A DNA stretch of 17,952 nt from Euperipatoides rowelli (GCA_003024985.2 PXIH01S0019625.1); one strand, 5' to 3'; shown: positions 9,829-17,423, counted from the first letter of the stretch. Translations and numbers: made by a program. The notes: generated by a model not told the origin, from the sequence alone.

Positions 9829-9844
9829 AGCCACCTAGTGGCTA
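9829..9844 (-). promoter_or_regulatory. CTCF-like motif, minus orientation
   Basis: The minus strand reads TAGCCACTAGGTGGCT, a close match to the CTCF core. It lies about 55 bp after the plus-oriented motif, so the two point towards each other. The core CCACCTAGTGG is also a near-palindrome, an alternative explanation. Confidence 0.3.
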
Positions 9845-9899
9845 CAAATAAGTTATCAAATTGCATCTCTCATTGTTTCTGGATTGGAGCTCCATAGTT

Positions 9900-10085
9900 T
9901 TCTATGCAGCTGGTCAGCAAACTTCACGGCTCCTTAGCACTAAATTTTCAAAAATTAATCCCCAGGGCAGGGACGGACACAGGGAGCCTAAAATAGTATG
10001 TCAGATCTGCAAGGCTTTCAAGTAAATCAAAGCTCATTGTGCTAGGATGAGTGGTTGAGGAGGAGGAGGAGCAAGTCTTAACAAT
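9900..10085 (+). repeat. Second dispersed repeat, copy 2
   Basis: Same family and orientation as 7120-7295. It has CAGCAAACTTCACGGCTCC, TTTTCAAAAATTAATC, GCTTTCAAGTAAATCAAA and a terminal GAGGAGGAGGAGG expansion. This copy has a different middle (CAGGGACGGACACAGGG) from copy 1. The pair lies inside the larger inverted A/B pair but is itself direct, so the two families arose independently. Confidence 0.75.
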
Positions 10086-10243
10086 ATTTCTACTCTTTTA
10101 TTATAGAGCTTATTCTTAAACTGACAAACAAGGCAAAGGGAGACTACAAAAGTTAACTAGAAGCCATTTATAATAGTATCTTAGAGAAGCTTACAAATAT
10201 TTCATCTGATTCTTTGACAATTTTTTTTCCAATTCTTTTTAGG

Positions 10244-10432
10244 CTACCGGTATTTATTTATTTGAATAATTGTAATGTTTAATTCAACTAATGACTCACA
10301 AAAATAACTGCTGGAAAGAATCCTAAAAAAATTCTTCCTTTGAACCAAAGAGTGTGAAGCTGCATTAAAAAAAAACCATAAATTGGGAATAATAACGCTT
10401 GGGATGACACTGACCTTACTATGCAGAAACAT
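10244..10432 (-). pseudogene. Possible non-LTR reverse-transcriptase scrap (doubtful)
   Basis: The minus frame contains KVSVIPSVIIPNL (about 10420-10380) followed by an aromatic run and a later KNFFRIL. The order resembles the thumb region of RTE/CR1-type reverse transcriptases, where a KxxxxxxxVxPxLLYG stretch precedes a basic segment ending in RxxLG. The expected YG is out of frame here (ATTTATGGT in another frame), implying a frameshift if the reading is right. The match is short and by eye, so chance similarity is a serious alternative. Confidence 0.22.
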
Positions 10433-10560
10433 AGGCCTTAAAAATGGGAGTTTGGATGCCCTGATGTAAAAAACACAGTGTATCCCTCATGTCGCTGATT
10501 TTGTTACCACAACTTTAAAGTACAAGGCCTTACCTTTAAGGTGTGGCCAAGCATTAACCC

Positions 10561-11375
10561 ATTCGCAGGTGGATTAATTGCAGGGGTAATTATTTTCTCA
10601 ATTAATAAATCATGCATAATACCAACCTTGAATGCAGCCTCTAATTGAAACAAACAGAAGCAATATATTTTATTTTGATGTCTTTCCATACTGATAAATC
10701 CACTAATGGATTGATTTGACTACACCGTTTGCATAGTTACTTTGCTTTCATGTTTAAGCTCCCATAAGTTCTATGAAAAGCACAGATGCACCAAGTTGTA
10801 ACTTTGCAAACATCGTAGTTCATAGTGTGTACTTCTACGCAAAGCTATTCATTGTTTAAAATATGGATATCTTTCTGTAAGATCAACACACACTCAGTTG
10901 ACAGGCATGCAAATAAAAGATGGACAACCATCCTTAATCATCCGTAATTATTGAAAAAAATCCAATATTTACACATTTGTATGTTCATTTTATTTAACCC
11001 TTAAACCAATCATATCTTAGGTTTTCTAAGTAGAGGGCAGCACACTGTTTTTGTCCTTATTTATTTAATTTAATAACATCGTATTTTGAAATGGATTTTC
11101 GTAAAACAGTAAATAAAGTAAAACTAAAATATTTTACACACTACTAGACGTTTATTGGAATTCATTTTAATACGTAAAACTAAAAACCAAAATAACTGTT
11201 GGAAATAAGAAGACGAATGTAATTGGCTATTGTATAGAGAAATTTCATTGTTTGTAGACAAACCTTGCAGAAAACTATGAACAAATTTAAACGGACATCT
11301 ATGTTTATGAGACCGATCACGATAGAAGACCTGCTCTGTATAAATATAAATGAGAATTAACTCAATCATAATGCC
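10561..11375 (-). repeat. Dispersed repeat, copy B (minus orientation)
   Basis: Reverse complement partner of 6140-6960. It shares the conserved blocks in the same order, including the CTAAGTAGAGGGCAGCACAC segment at 11026-11045. Copy B carries a 111-codon minus frame (11459-11124) that begins outside the repeat. The matching part of copy A is interrupted, so the frame is not evidence of a gene. The inverted arrangement with 3.6 kb between copies could support recombinational inversion. Confidence 0.8.
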
Positions 11376-11522
11376 ACCTATGAAAAGCAATAAATTATAA
11401 GTATCTCTTGAACAGCTCAATCTAATGAGTCTGAACTCTAGATCAAAGGCTATTAACACGTATTTAATGGTGATTATTGATTATTATAATAAATGACTAA
11501 TCATTTTTCCTGGAAAAACTAG

Positions 11523-11850
11523 CTCATTTCCATAATTACAAGACAGTTGGAATTTTTTTAAAAAATTTATGGCATCCCTGGCCAATGTGTAACAGACAAT
11601 GGTTCACAATTCCCTTCACAGGTTCATGACAAACTGTTCACATGTGAAATGTAAAAATAAAAAAAAGGAACTCTCAAAACCTCAGAGGGCAATTTTGTAG
11701 AAACCTCAAATAAAGATACTTATGATGAGTTATATTAATCAATACCAACTATATTGGGACAAATATCTTCTTCTGTTCCAGTTAGCTATGTGGACAACAA
11801 TCAACAAAACCAAATTATTTACCCTGCATATTTATTTATTGGTACCGGTA
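11523..11850 (+). pseudogene. Broken Ty3/Gypsy-type integrase core
   Basis: Three fragments in family order lie on the plus strand. The first, in the frame of 11568, has SIITRQLEFF, an in-frame stop (11559-11561), then YGIPG and TDNGSQF (11592-11612), the hallmark around the second catalytic aspartate of DDE integrases. It stops at 11652-11654. A second frame (about 11673-11717) reads EGNFVET, where the family has its catalytic glutamate in a GxVER-like motif. A third frame gives LMMSYINQYQ and YWDKYLLLFQLAM (11752-11790), matching the conserved WDxYLPxxxxAY segment, and ends at TAG 11851. At least two frameshifts and internal stops make it dead. Zinc-finger and reverse-transcriptase parts and LTRs were not found. 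The enzyme normally inserts retroelement cDNA into chromosomes in the nucleus. Confidence 0.72.
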
Positions 11851-11853
11851 TAG

Positions 11854-12158
11854 AATTGAATTACCCCTGGGAATCTATGAACTTGAATCCTGGTGCAGAA
11901 GCACACTATAGACCATAATGAGCAGTACGTAAAAAAAAAAAATAAGAACTATAAAAATATAAACTTTGTTTCAAAGAGTATAGGCCTAGTTAAAAAAAAA
12001 AAGGATGCAAAAGGTTAATTATGATAAAACCACAATTTCATGTATGTTTGCAGTAAGGGACTGCATGAAATTAGAACACTTTACTTTGTCTAAAATAACA
12101 CACACACACACTTGGAAAAGACCATATTATGTTTCATGAGTCATAAATGAGTACCGTA
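11854..12158. other. AT-rich spacer
   Basis: No gene. It contains two A-runs (about 11931-11942 and 11992-12001), GGTACCGGTA (about 11840) at its left edge, and a short CA run near 12099. Any LTR belonging to the preceding integrase fossil was not recognisable. Confidence 0.5.
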
Positions 12159-12166
12159 GCTTACAT

Positions 12167-12441
12167 CAGGGTTTCTTAAAGTGTGGGTCGGGACCCCANA
12201 TGGGGTCGCCTAACTTAACTTGTGGGTTGCCAAAAATGTTTAAGTTTTAATTTTTAAATCACGATTTTTTTTATAAGAATGTGAGAACGATAGAAAACGA
12301 CTAAATGTTTGTTTGTTTCTAATTTCATTTTACATTGCGAGATACTATGGAGCCAATATTATGATGGGGAAAGAAATTAGAAAATACAAATTATTGTATT
12401 CTTGAAATCTCTGTAATTATTATTTTTTTTAATTATATAAT
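12167..12441 (+). repeat. hAT 5' segment, copy 1
   Basis: About 275 bp that match 13369-13640 at an estimated 85-90% by eye, with blocks TAAGAATGTGAGA, TTTCATTTTACATTG and TCTTGAAATCTCTGTAATT. Similarity stops near 12441, where copy 2 continues about 150 bp to a hAT 3' end that copy 1 lacks. Two Ns (12199 and 12444) lie in or just past it. Confidence 0.85.
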
Positions 12442-12717
12442 GTNAAATTGATTAATTAAACAAGCATTTTTATACAAAAATACACATAAATCAATGAAGT
12501 TGAAATAGGCATTGATAAACCACTTTAAATTCCATCCTAATCTATGTATCAAACTTTATATTATTTTAAACAAATTTTTTTATTAATGATTAAATTATTT
12601 CCATTAAAGGTTCTTGAAATTAAAATGTCGGTTAATATAAATGTTTATAAACATATCATTATGCTTATATTTTTTTTCCAAATAAATTTAAAATGTCTAT
12701 CTGCTCTTTTCTCTGCA

Positions 12718-12937
12718 TCAGTGTAGAAGATAGAAGACACAATACTCCCCACACATGGTGCTCAATCCTGGATGAATTGATTGTTGAAAATAATAGGCAA
12801 ATGAAATATTTTTAAAAAGTTTATAAATCTTCCAATGTTGGTGGTTGGCCATAGGAATAAAAGTATTCTACTTGCTCCGTAGATGAAGTATAAGGATCTT
12901 CTTGTAAAATTTTCTCGATCTGTAGAGTATCCCTGAT
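12718..12937 (-). pseudogene. Broken Maverick/Polinton-type cysteine protease
   Basis: Three minus-strand fragments in the order of the adenovirus-type (C5-like) protease of Mavericks/Polintons and related animal elements. The first (12937-12824, 38 codons) ends VEYFYSYGQPPTLEDL, matching the family's acidic-residue segment, except that the usual Asp is Tyr; then comes a stop. The second has FNNQFIQD (12788-12765) followed by a stop. The third, shifted in frame, reads STMCGEYCVFYLLH (12762-12721), matching the nucleophile region with Cys-Gly, and ends in TGA. The N-terminal histidine part is absent. Two shifts, stops and the Asp loss make it non-functional. In intact elements the enzyme matures capsid proteins. 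No polymerase, integrase or capsid genes of such an element were seen. It sits between the two hAT 5' copies. Confidence 0.6.
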
Positions 12938-13052
12938 TTAGCTTGTATAGTCATAAATAACATTTCTTTTATGATTGATTTTTAAAATACTTTTAGATGA
13001 TTAGAACTACAGTTTGTGGTAGAGGGATAGCAAATTGTAATTCGATTCTTAA

Positions 13053-13362
13053 CCCTTTCCACTCCACATAATTCAGAGAATTTGGTTTCTACAGCTCCAC
13101 TATAAAAATGAAAACTCATTTTTTTTTATTTTAAATTAAGATTAGTATTCTTTTAATTTTTTTAAAATCTCTTGGGATAATTAAAGGCAAATATATTTTG
13201 AGTCTTTGAAACTAAAAAAATAGTAATTTAAGCATATTTGAATATAATAAAATTATTGAATATGAAATAAAAGGAAATAAAAATGGAGATTCAGAATCGA
13301 CTTTGGAGTGGAACTACTAAATTAAAAATGGCGATTGAGAATCAAAATTGGAGTGGAAAGGG
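13053..13362. mobile_element. piggyBac-like miniature element
   Basis: The 14-bp perfect terminal inverted repeats CCCTTTCCACTCCA (13053-13066) and complement (13349-13362) are flanked directly by TTAA at 13049-13052 and 13363-13366. TTAA duplication plus a CCC terminus is the piggyBac signature. The 310-bp element has no transposase. Near the right end a ~35-bp subterminal motif is repeated: AAAATGG.GATT.AGAATC..TTGGAGTGG appears near 13281 and 13326. A related TCCACT lies near the left end. Its right TTAA is 2 bp from the second hAT 5' end, so it inserted at that junction after the composite formed or was carried by it. Confidence 0.88.
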
Positions 13363-13368
13363 TTAAAT

Positions 13369-13794
13369 CAGGGTTTCTTAAAATGTGGGTTGGGATCCCA
13401 TATGGGGTCGCTTAACTTAACTTGGGGATCGTGAAAAATGTTTATGCTTTAATTTTTAAATCACAATATTTTTTTATAAGAATGTGAGAGCAATAGAAAA
13501 AGACTAAATGTTTGTTCGATTCTAATTTCATTTTACATTGTGAGATATTATGGAGCCAATATTATAAATGGAAAGATATTATAAAATACAAATTGTTGTA
13601 TTCTTGAAATCTCTGTAATTTGTTTTTTTTTTCATTATATACCATAAATACAGTTTTCTTTTTAAATAAAAAATATATTGTGTATATATACAGTAGGCTA
13701 TATATACTGTGTATACATATATCTATACCCGGGGTCATGTAAAAATTTCCTGTGCATAATGGGGTTATAAGTAGAAAAAGTTTAAGAAGCCCGG
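13369..13794 (+). repeat. hAT copy 2, near-complete miniature element
   Basis: This 426-bp copy has both a 5' end (CAGGGTTTCTTAAA) and the 3' end at 13794. Removing the piggyBac insertion gives TCTTAAAT before its 5' end, which agrees with GCTTACAT at 6 of 8 positions. The perfect partner of its right-hand duplication, however, sits before copy 1. An AT-rich palindromic stretch (about 13675-13725) precedes CCCGGGGTCATG. Confidence 0.85.
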
Positions 13795-13802
13795 GCTTAC
13801 AT

Positions 13803-14780
13803 GATTTAAAAAAAAACAGTAGGCTACCTTACCTAAAATATATGAGCGTGATCTGAATACCAATGTCCCTGACAATTTAGTACCAGTTATTGCAATCAAA
13901 AAATCTTTAAAATCTTGTCAATTATGAGCATAAATGTGATGCTTGCCATAAAGATCTTATAGTCAAGGATTAAAAAAGGCTAATCCTTGGGCTACACATT
14001 TTTTACTGTATTAGTTTTTATATTTATTTTTTTGGGGGTTAAAATTTTCTATAACTGTTTAAATTGCAATAAGTACAGTATCTTAAAGTCATTTGTGGCA
14101 CTTCTATCATGTTATACAAAGCTGAAATTGTCAAACTTTTTATTTATTTATTAATACTTTCAACAGTTTTACTCTTTATTTAATATGTGGAGATGTCTCA
14201 GGGTCTATTAGCACCTATCTGGACATGCCCAGTTCAGATCTGTTAATAAACTTTTCTTTTTATAAAAAAATAATTAAATATGTTTTTTAGGATGTTGGGA
14301 TTCTAAACTCTAATAAGTCAGTGAATATTGTTTTCAAAACATTGCTAATTTTTGTTGTAAATTAGTATTGTTGTGCTCTGGTATCTAGGCTAACTCTTTG
14401 AAGTACCGTAATTGAACAAATTTTAATTGTAAAACCCTAATGACTGTCAAATTGGTCAAAACTTTCAACTGTTTAATTAAGGATCCTATATTTATTTTGT
14501 TTAAAAAGGGACATCAAAGGACTGAGCTCTCGGGGTAAGACAAAGGCAGTGTTTTTTAAAAAAACTGAGTTCGAGATCGGAGTAAACTGTACACGGCATA
14601 GAATATAAACAGAATATAAACAAAGTGAGACAGAGTCTGATATTATTAAAGTCCACTAACAGAGTAATAAAATATGGAGACGAAAGGAGATAAAATGTAT
14701 AGGCCTACAGTAAAAAAAAAGCCTTTAAAAGTCTTATTTTAGCCAAACCTTCACCTGAAGCTGCTTGTAAAGGTCTATTG
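13803..14780. other. AT-rich spacer
   Basis: No gene. It contains a 9-bp hairpin (CAAGGATTA 13964-13972, complement 13981-13989, loop 8) with no terminator-like U tract. AATAAA in TTAATAAACTTTTC (about 14240-14253) follows a GC-richer stretch near 14190-14235. A direct AGAATATAAAC doublet is near 14600. None of this supports a product. Confidence 0.5.
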
Positions 14781-14786
14781 TCAGAC

Positions 14787-14858
14787 AAAAAAAAAAACAA
14801 TGTCTGTGGCAGGATTTAAACCTGCGATGTCTGGGTTTTACATCTGCGCCACGAAGAC
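14787..14858 (-). repeat. tRNA-derived sequence with T11 tail (SINE head or tRNA pseudogene)
   Basis: On the minus strand, TGGCGCAGATG resembles a pol III A-box and GGTTTAAATCC a B-box. GCAGG-TTTAAAT-CCTGC forms a perfect 5-bp T arm. GATGT/ACATC closes a 9-base loop where an anticodon arm would be. GTCTTCG and CACAGAC pair at 5 of 7 positions as an acceptor stem. The body is only 57 nt because the D arm is missing, so it is not a normal tRNA gene. Four bases after the 3' acceptor strand comes T11 (plus-strand A11, 14787-14797), a pol III stop. No anticodon identity is assigned. Confidence 0.5.
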
Positions 14859-14975
14859 ATCGACAGTAGCTATTGCTATCTCATTGACTGGAAACAACTG
14901 ATTTTTCTGCATTTAAAAAATAGTCACCACCATCGTAAAACATCTTGTACAGTCAAAATAGAAAATTATGTAGAA

Positions 14976-15352
14976 AGTAGTGCCTAGACAAAGGTTAGAC
15001 CAGTTGTCATATTTGACACATGTAAATATCAACAAAAATACTATTTTCCTCCATTTTGGATTTTGAATACATGTTACTTACGATGCTTTGTGGGTAGTGT
15101 GGAAGAAGTAGTGCCTAGACAAAGATTAGACCATTAGGTCATATTTGACACATGTAAATATCAACAAAAAGACTATTTTCCTCCATTTTGGATTTTGATT
15201 GTGTTATGATGCATTGTGGGTAGTGTGGAGGAAGTAGTGCCTAGACAAAGATTAGACCAGTAAAGTCATATTTGACACATGTAAATATTAACAAAAAGAC
15301 TATTTTTTTTTTCCATTTTGGATTTGGTTTGTATTATGATGCATTGTGGGTA
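14976..15352 (+). repeat. Three-copy tandem repeat, 131/126-bp period
   Basis: Units start with AGTAGTGCCTAGACAAAG at 14976, 15107 and 15233 and run through TCATATTTGACACATGTAAA, CCATTTTGGATTTTG and a GATGCATTGTGGGTA ending. Units 2 and 3 are closest to each other. Unit 1 has a 5-bp longer end (ACTTACGATGCTTTG). The last unit ends near 15352. Non-coding. Confidence 0.92.
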
Positions 15353-15360
15353 CTAGTCTA

Positions 15361-15530
15361 CTCTGAATCCTGATGCTTTTACTCAGAGTAGTCAGAGCAA
15401 CTCTGATAGTGCTTGGAGTTTAATTAATATCCATGACAGAGCATGCTTCTATTTTTTTATAATCTGACTTTTTTTATTCAGAGCATGCTCTAATGTACTC
15501 CAATATTGCTCAAAGTTTAATTTGCTCTGA
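15361..15530. repeat. Cluster of CTCTGA/TCAGAG words and small palindromes
   Basis: Exact CTCTGA or its complement occurs at 15361, 15383, 15392, 15401, 15479 and 15525. TACTCTGA and TCAGAGTA (about 15359-15390) can pair. AGAGCATGCTCT (15480-15491) is a perfect 12-bp palindrome. It is likely a degenerate inverted-repeat element adjoining the tandem array. Confidence 0.55.
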
Positions 15531-15793
15531 TTTTTTTAAAAATCTCACTTCTCTGGATTCATAGTGTGCTCGGATGTAGGCTACTCCTAGTAGCCTACTC
15601 TTTTTTTTTAATGTACCCAAAATAGAGTGTATTCGCATTATAATTTCCACTGTGATTATTTTCTTTGGCCAAATATTGACATTTTCTAGGACACTTACAT
15701 TATTCATAATCATAATCAATCCCTTAACTAGAAAACATTACTAAACTGAGGAATAGTGATACTAGGTGAGAACAATACATAACTAAACCATTG
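15531..15793. other. Short spacer
   Basis: Contains the inverted pair GTAGGCTACTCC...AGTAGCCTACTC (about 15576-15599) and a T-run. A minus frame of 69 codons (15719-15510) crosses repeats and has no recognisable motif. Confidence 0.5.
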
Positions 15794-15801
15794 TCCAGTA
15801 A

Positions 15802-16224
15802 TAGTGGTGTCACTAGGGTTGGTGTTAGTGCGATAACTCATGGTGTCACCCCACCCCCTATGGACCTCATTTAATGGCGTACCATTATGTTTTGGTACCC
15901 GGGGCACCTTATATTTTTTGCTGCAGATATTTTGATAAGCTTTTTTTTTTTTGCTTGACTAGATGTTTTGTTCCCTTTCTGTCTGATTTGATTATTTTTT
16001 TTTTTTTTGGCTGTTATGATTTTTAAACTTGAGATTTCACTTTAATACTACACTGGCTCTATTGTATATCCTATTCAGTACCACAGGGGAAAAATTAATT
16101 AAATAAACTAATGACAACATTATAGGAGAAAAGGAGTTTTTTTTTTTTTTTTTGGGATAGCACCCTTCTCTATGGTGGAACCCAGTGCGGGCAACAACCC
16201 CCACACCCCCTTGGGATGCCAATG
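15802..16224. mobile_element. hAT-like miniature element, decayed
   Basis: The left end TAGTGGTGTCACTAGGG (from 15802) and right end (complement of CATTGGCATCCCAAGGG, to 16224) agree at 11 of 17 positions. The flanks TCCAGTAA (15794-15801) and TCCAGTAG (16225-16232) are an 8-bp duplication with one mismatch. Interior GC-rich blocks GTGCGATAAC...CACCCC and AGTGCGGGCAAC...CCCC are direct relatives of each other. Several T-runs fill the middle. No transposase. The boundaries could be off by one or two bases, since a 9-bp TGTCCAGTA repeat overlaps the edges. Confidence 0.65.
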
Positions 16225-16272
16225 TCCAGTAGGCAATTGAATGTAGGGTAAGGGGTGGGGCATATAATATTT

Positions 16273-16320
16273 AATTAAATTTTATTCAATATAATATATT
16301 ATATCCAATAAAATTTAATT
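16273..16320. repeat. AT-only palindrome, 14-bp arms
   Basis: AATTAAATTTTATT (16273-16286) pairs with 16307-16320. The 20-base centre includes ATAATATATTAT, itself a palindrome. It could extrude as a cruciform. It is only about 50 bp from the preceding miniature element and may be a target-site preference or chance. Confidence 0.6.
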
Positions 16321-17174
16321 GTGTTGTATTGCTTTATAAAATATATGAAGTTAAATGTGATTATTTAAAATGAATTTAAAAGTTAATAAAACTAATAGCT
16401 ACAGGTAGAATAAATTTAATATTGTCAAAATTTTAAATAAAATTAATGAAAAAAATTATTTAAAAAAAAACCTTATTAGCATTTTGTGGGAAGAGGGTTA
16501 ATTATTGGTTAGGCCTAGGGGAGCAAAATATTTTAAGACATATCCGATCATATATCACATTTTGTTTTAGAAAGAAAAAAAGGTAAACAAAACAACAAAA
16601 AAAAGTCAAAAGAAACAATATACCTGGCAGGTGTATTCCATCAAATCACAGTAGATTCTTTAAGTAGCATTTAAAAAATTAACACTACCATAGAAATAAC
16701 ACTAAGTAGTCTAAGTTAAAATCTAATTTAAAAATAAAATGTATTGGTTTACAACTTAATAGCTTGGAAGAAAAAAATTTCATGCAATATTTTTAAGTAA
16801 ACTTGTCTAAAACAACCCCTATGGTCATAAATAAATCACTTCATAACTGGTAACGCCCTCAAGTGAGAATGAGTAGCAATATGTTCAGTGATGTATAAAA
16901 TGTGCATCAGGCTTATAATTGGAAAGTCATGCTTGCATCTTCTTGTCAAATTACATATTATCCTATAATTATCAAGTTCAGTTTCTCATCAATACGATTA
17001 AACTGAAACATTAAGAAATATAAAATTCCTTTTAAATAATTTTATTTACAGTAGTGAGTGGCCTATAAGATTACTTTTTAAAATTCACATTTTCCTGAGA
17101 ATTGATTTTGTTGTTGTTTAGAAAAATAATGTACAGTGTGTTAATAAACCATTTTTACTATACTAAACTATCTG
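16321..17174. other. AT-rich spacer
   Basis: No gene or bounded repeat. A short minus-strand stretch ending TGCCAG|GTATAT (about 16620-16645) has a donor-like edge, but the frame closes after ten codons. Nothing else is seen. Confidence 0.5.
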
Positions 17175-17182
17175 GTCACAGC

Positions 17183-17423
17183 CAGGTGCGCAACTTCAAA
17201 CTTGGGCCCCCTAGACTTTTTTTTTGAGGGGCCTTACAATAAAATTGTAAAGCGTATTCTGAAGGGGAGAGTGTGAGTGGGGTGTTCCCCACGCCCTCAA
17301 GTATTTACAGTATACTCATATATAGGCTAATAGCTAGTCAGTTAGGGGGTGGGACCTGGGGCCTCAAAGGGCCAAGGGCCCCTAGACTTTGAATACCTTG
17401 TCAACCCTATAATTGTGCCACTG
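17183..17423. mobile_element. hAT-like miniature element
   Basis: The left end CAGGTGCGCAACTT and right end (complement of CAGTGGCACAATTA) agree at 9 of 14 positions and resemble the common CAGTGGCG.AAC hAT terminus. Flanks GTCACAGC (17175-17182) and GACACAGC (17424-17431) agree at 7 of 8. Subterminal GGGCCCCCTAGACTTT (about 17204) and GGGCCCCTAGACTTT (about 17376) are direct repeats near opposite ends. The interior has a short TA-rich stretch. At 241 bp it is non-autonomous. An alternative duplication, CACAGCCAGG, would shift the ends by 2-3 bp. Confidence 0.72.

Larger units (their letters stand above)
12167..13794. mobile_element. hAT-bounded composite element
   Basis: The left terminus CAGGGTTTCTTAAA (12167-12180) and right terminus (complement of CCGGGCTTCTTAAA, ending 13794) agree at 12 of 14 positions. 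Identical 8-bp duplications GCTTACAT flank them at 12159-12166 and 13795-13802. This fixes the outer ends as one hAT insertion. The following GTGTGGGTCGGGACCCC is typical of Charlie-like hAT ends. Inside are a second 5' end at 13369, a protease fossil, and a piggyBac-like insertion, listed separately. No hAT transposase frame is visible, so it is non-autonomous. The internal tandem or composite structure is unusual. Confidence 0.85.

Noticed and set aside
11124-11459. 111-codon minus-strand frame, the longest in the window
   Set aside because: It lies mostly in repeat copy B, and the corresponding part of copy A is interrupted. There are no recognisable motifs, so it is a chance frame in AT-rich repeat DNA.
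12544-12726. 60-codon plus frame
   Set aside because: It overlaps the minus-strand protease fossil at its end, and the rest is Ile/Leu/Phe/Lys-rich translation of AT DNA.
13964-13989. 9-bp hairpin as a transcription terminator
   Set aside because: No T-tract follows, and intrinsic terminators of this kind do not apply to a eukaryotic nuclear sequence.
15510-15719. 69-codon minus frame
   Set aside because: It crosses the CTCTGA patch and a poly-T/A run; no recognisable protein.
16037-16222. 61-codon minus frame
   Set aside because: It is entirely inside the decayed hAT-like element and is interrupted by a lysine run from poly-T.
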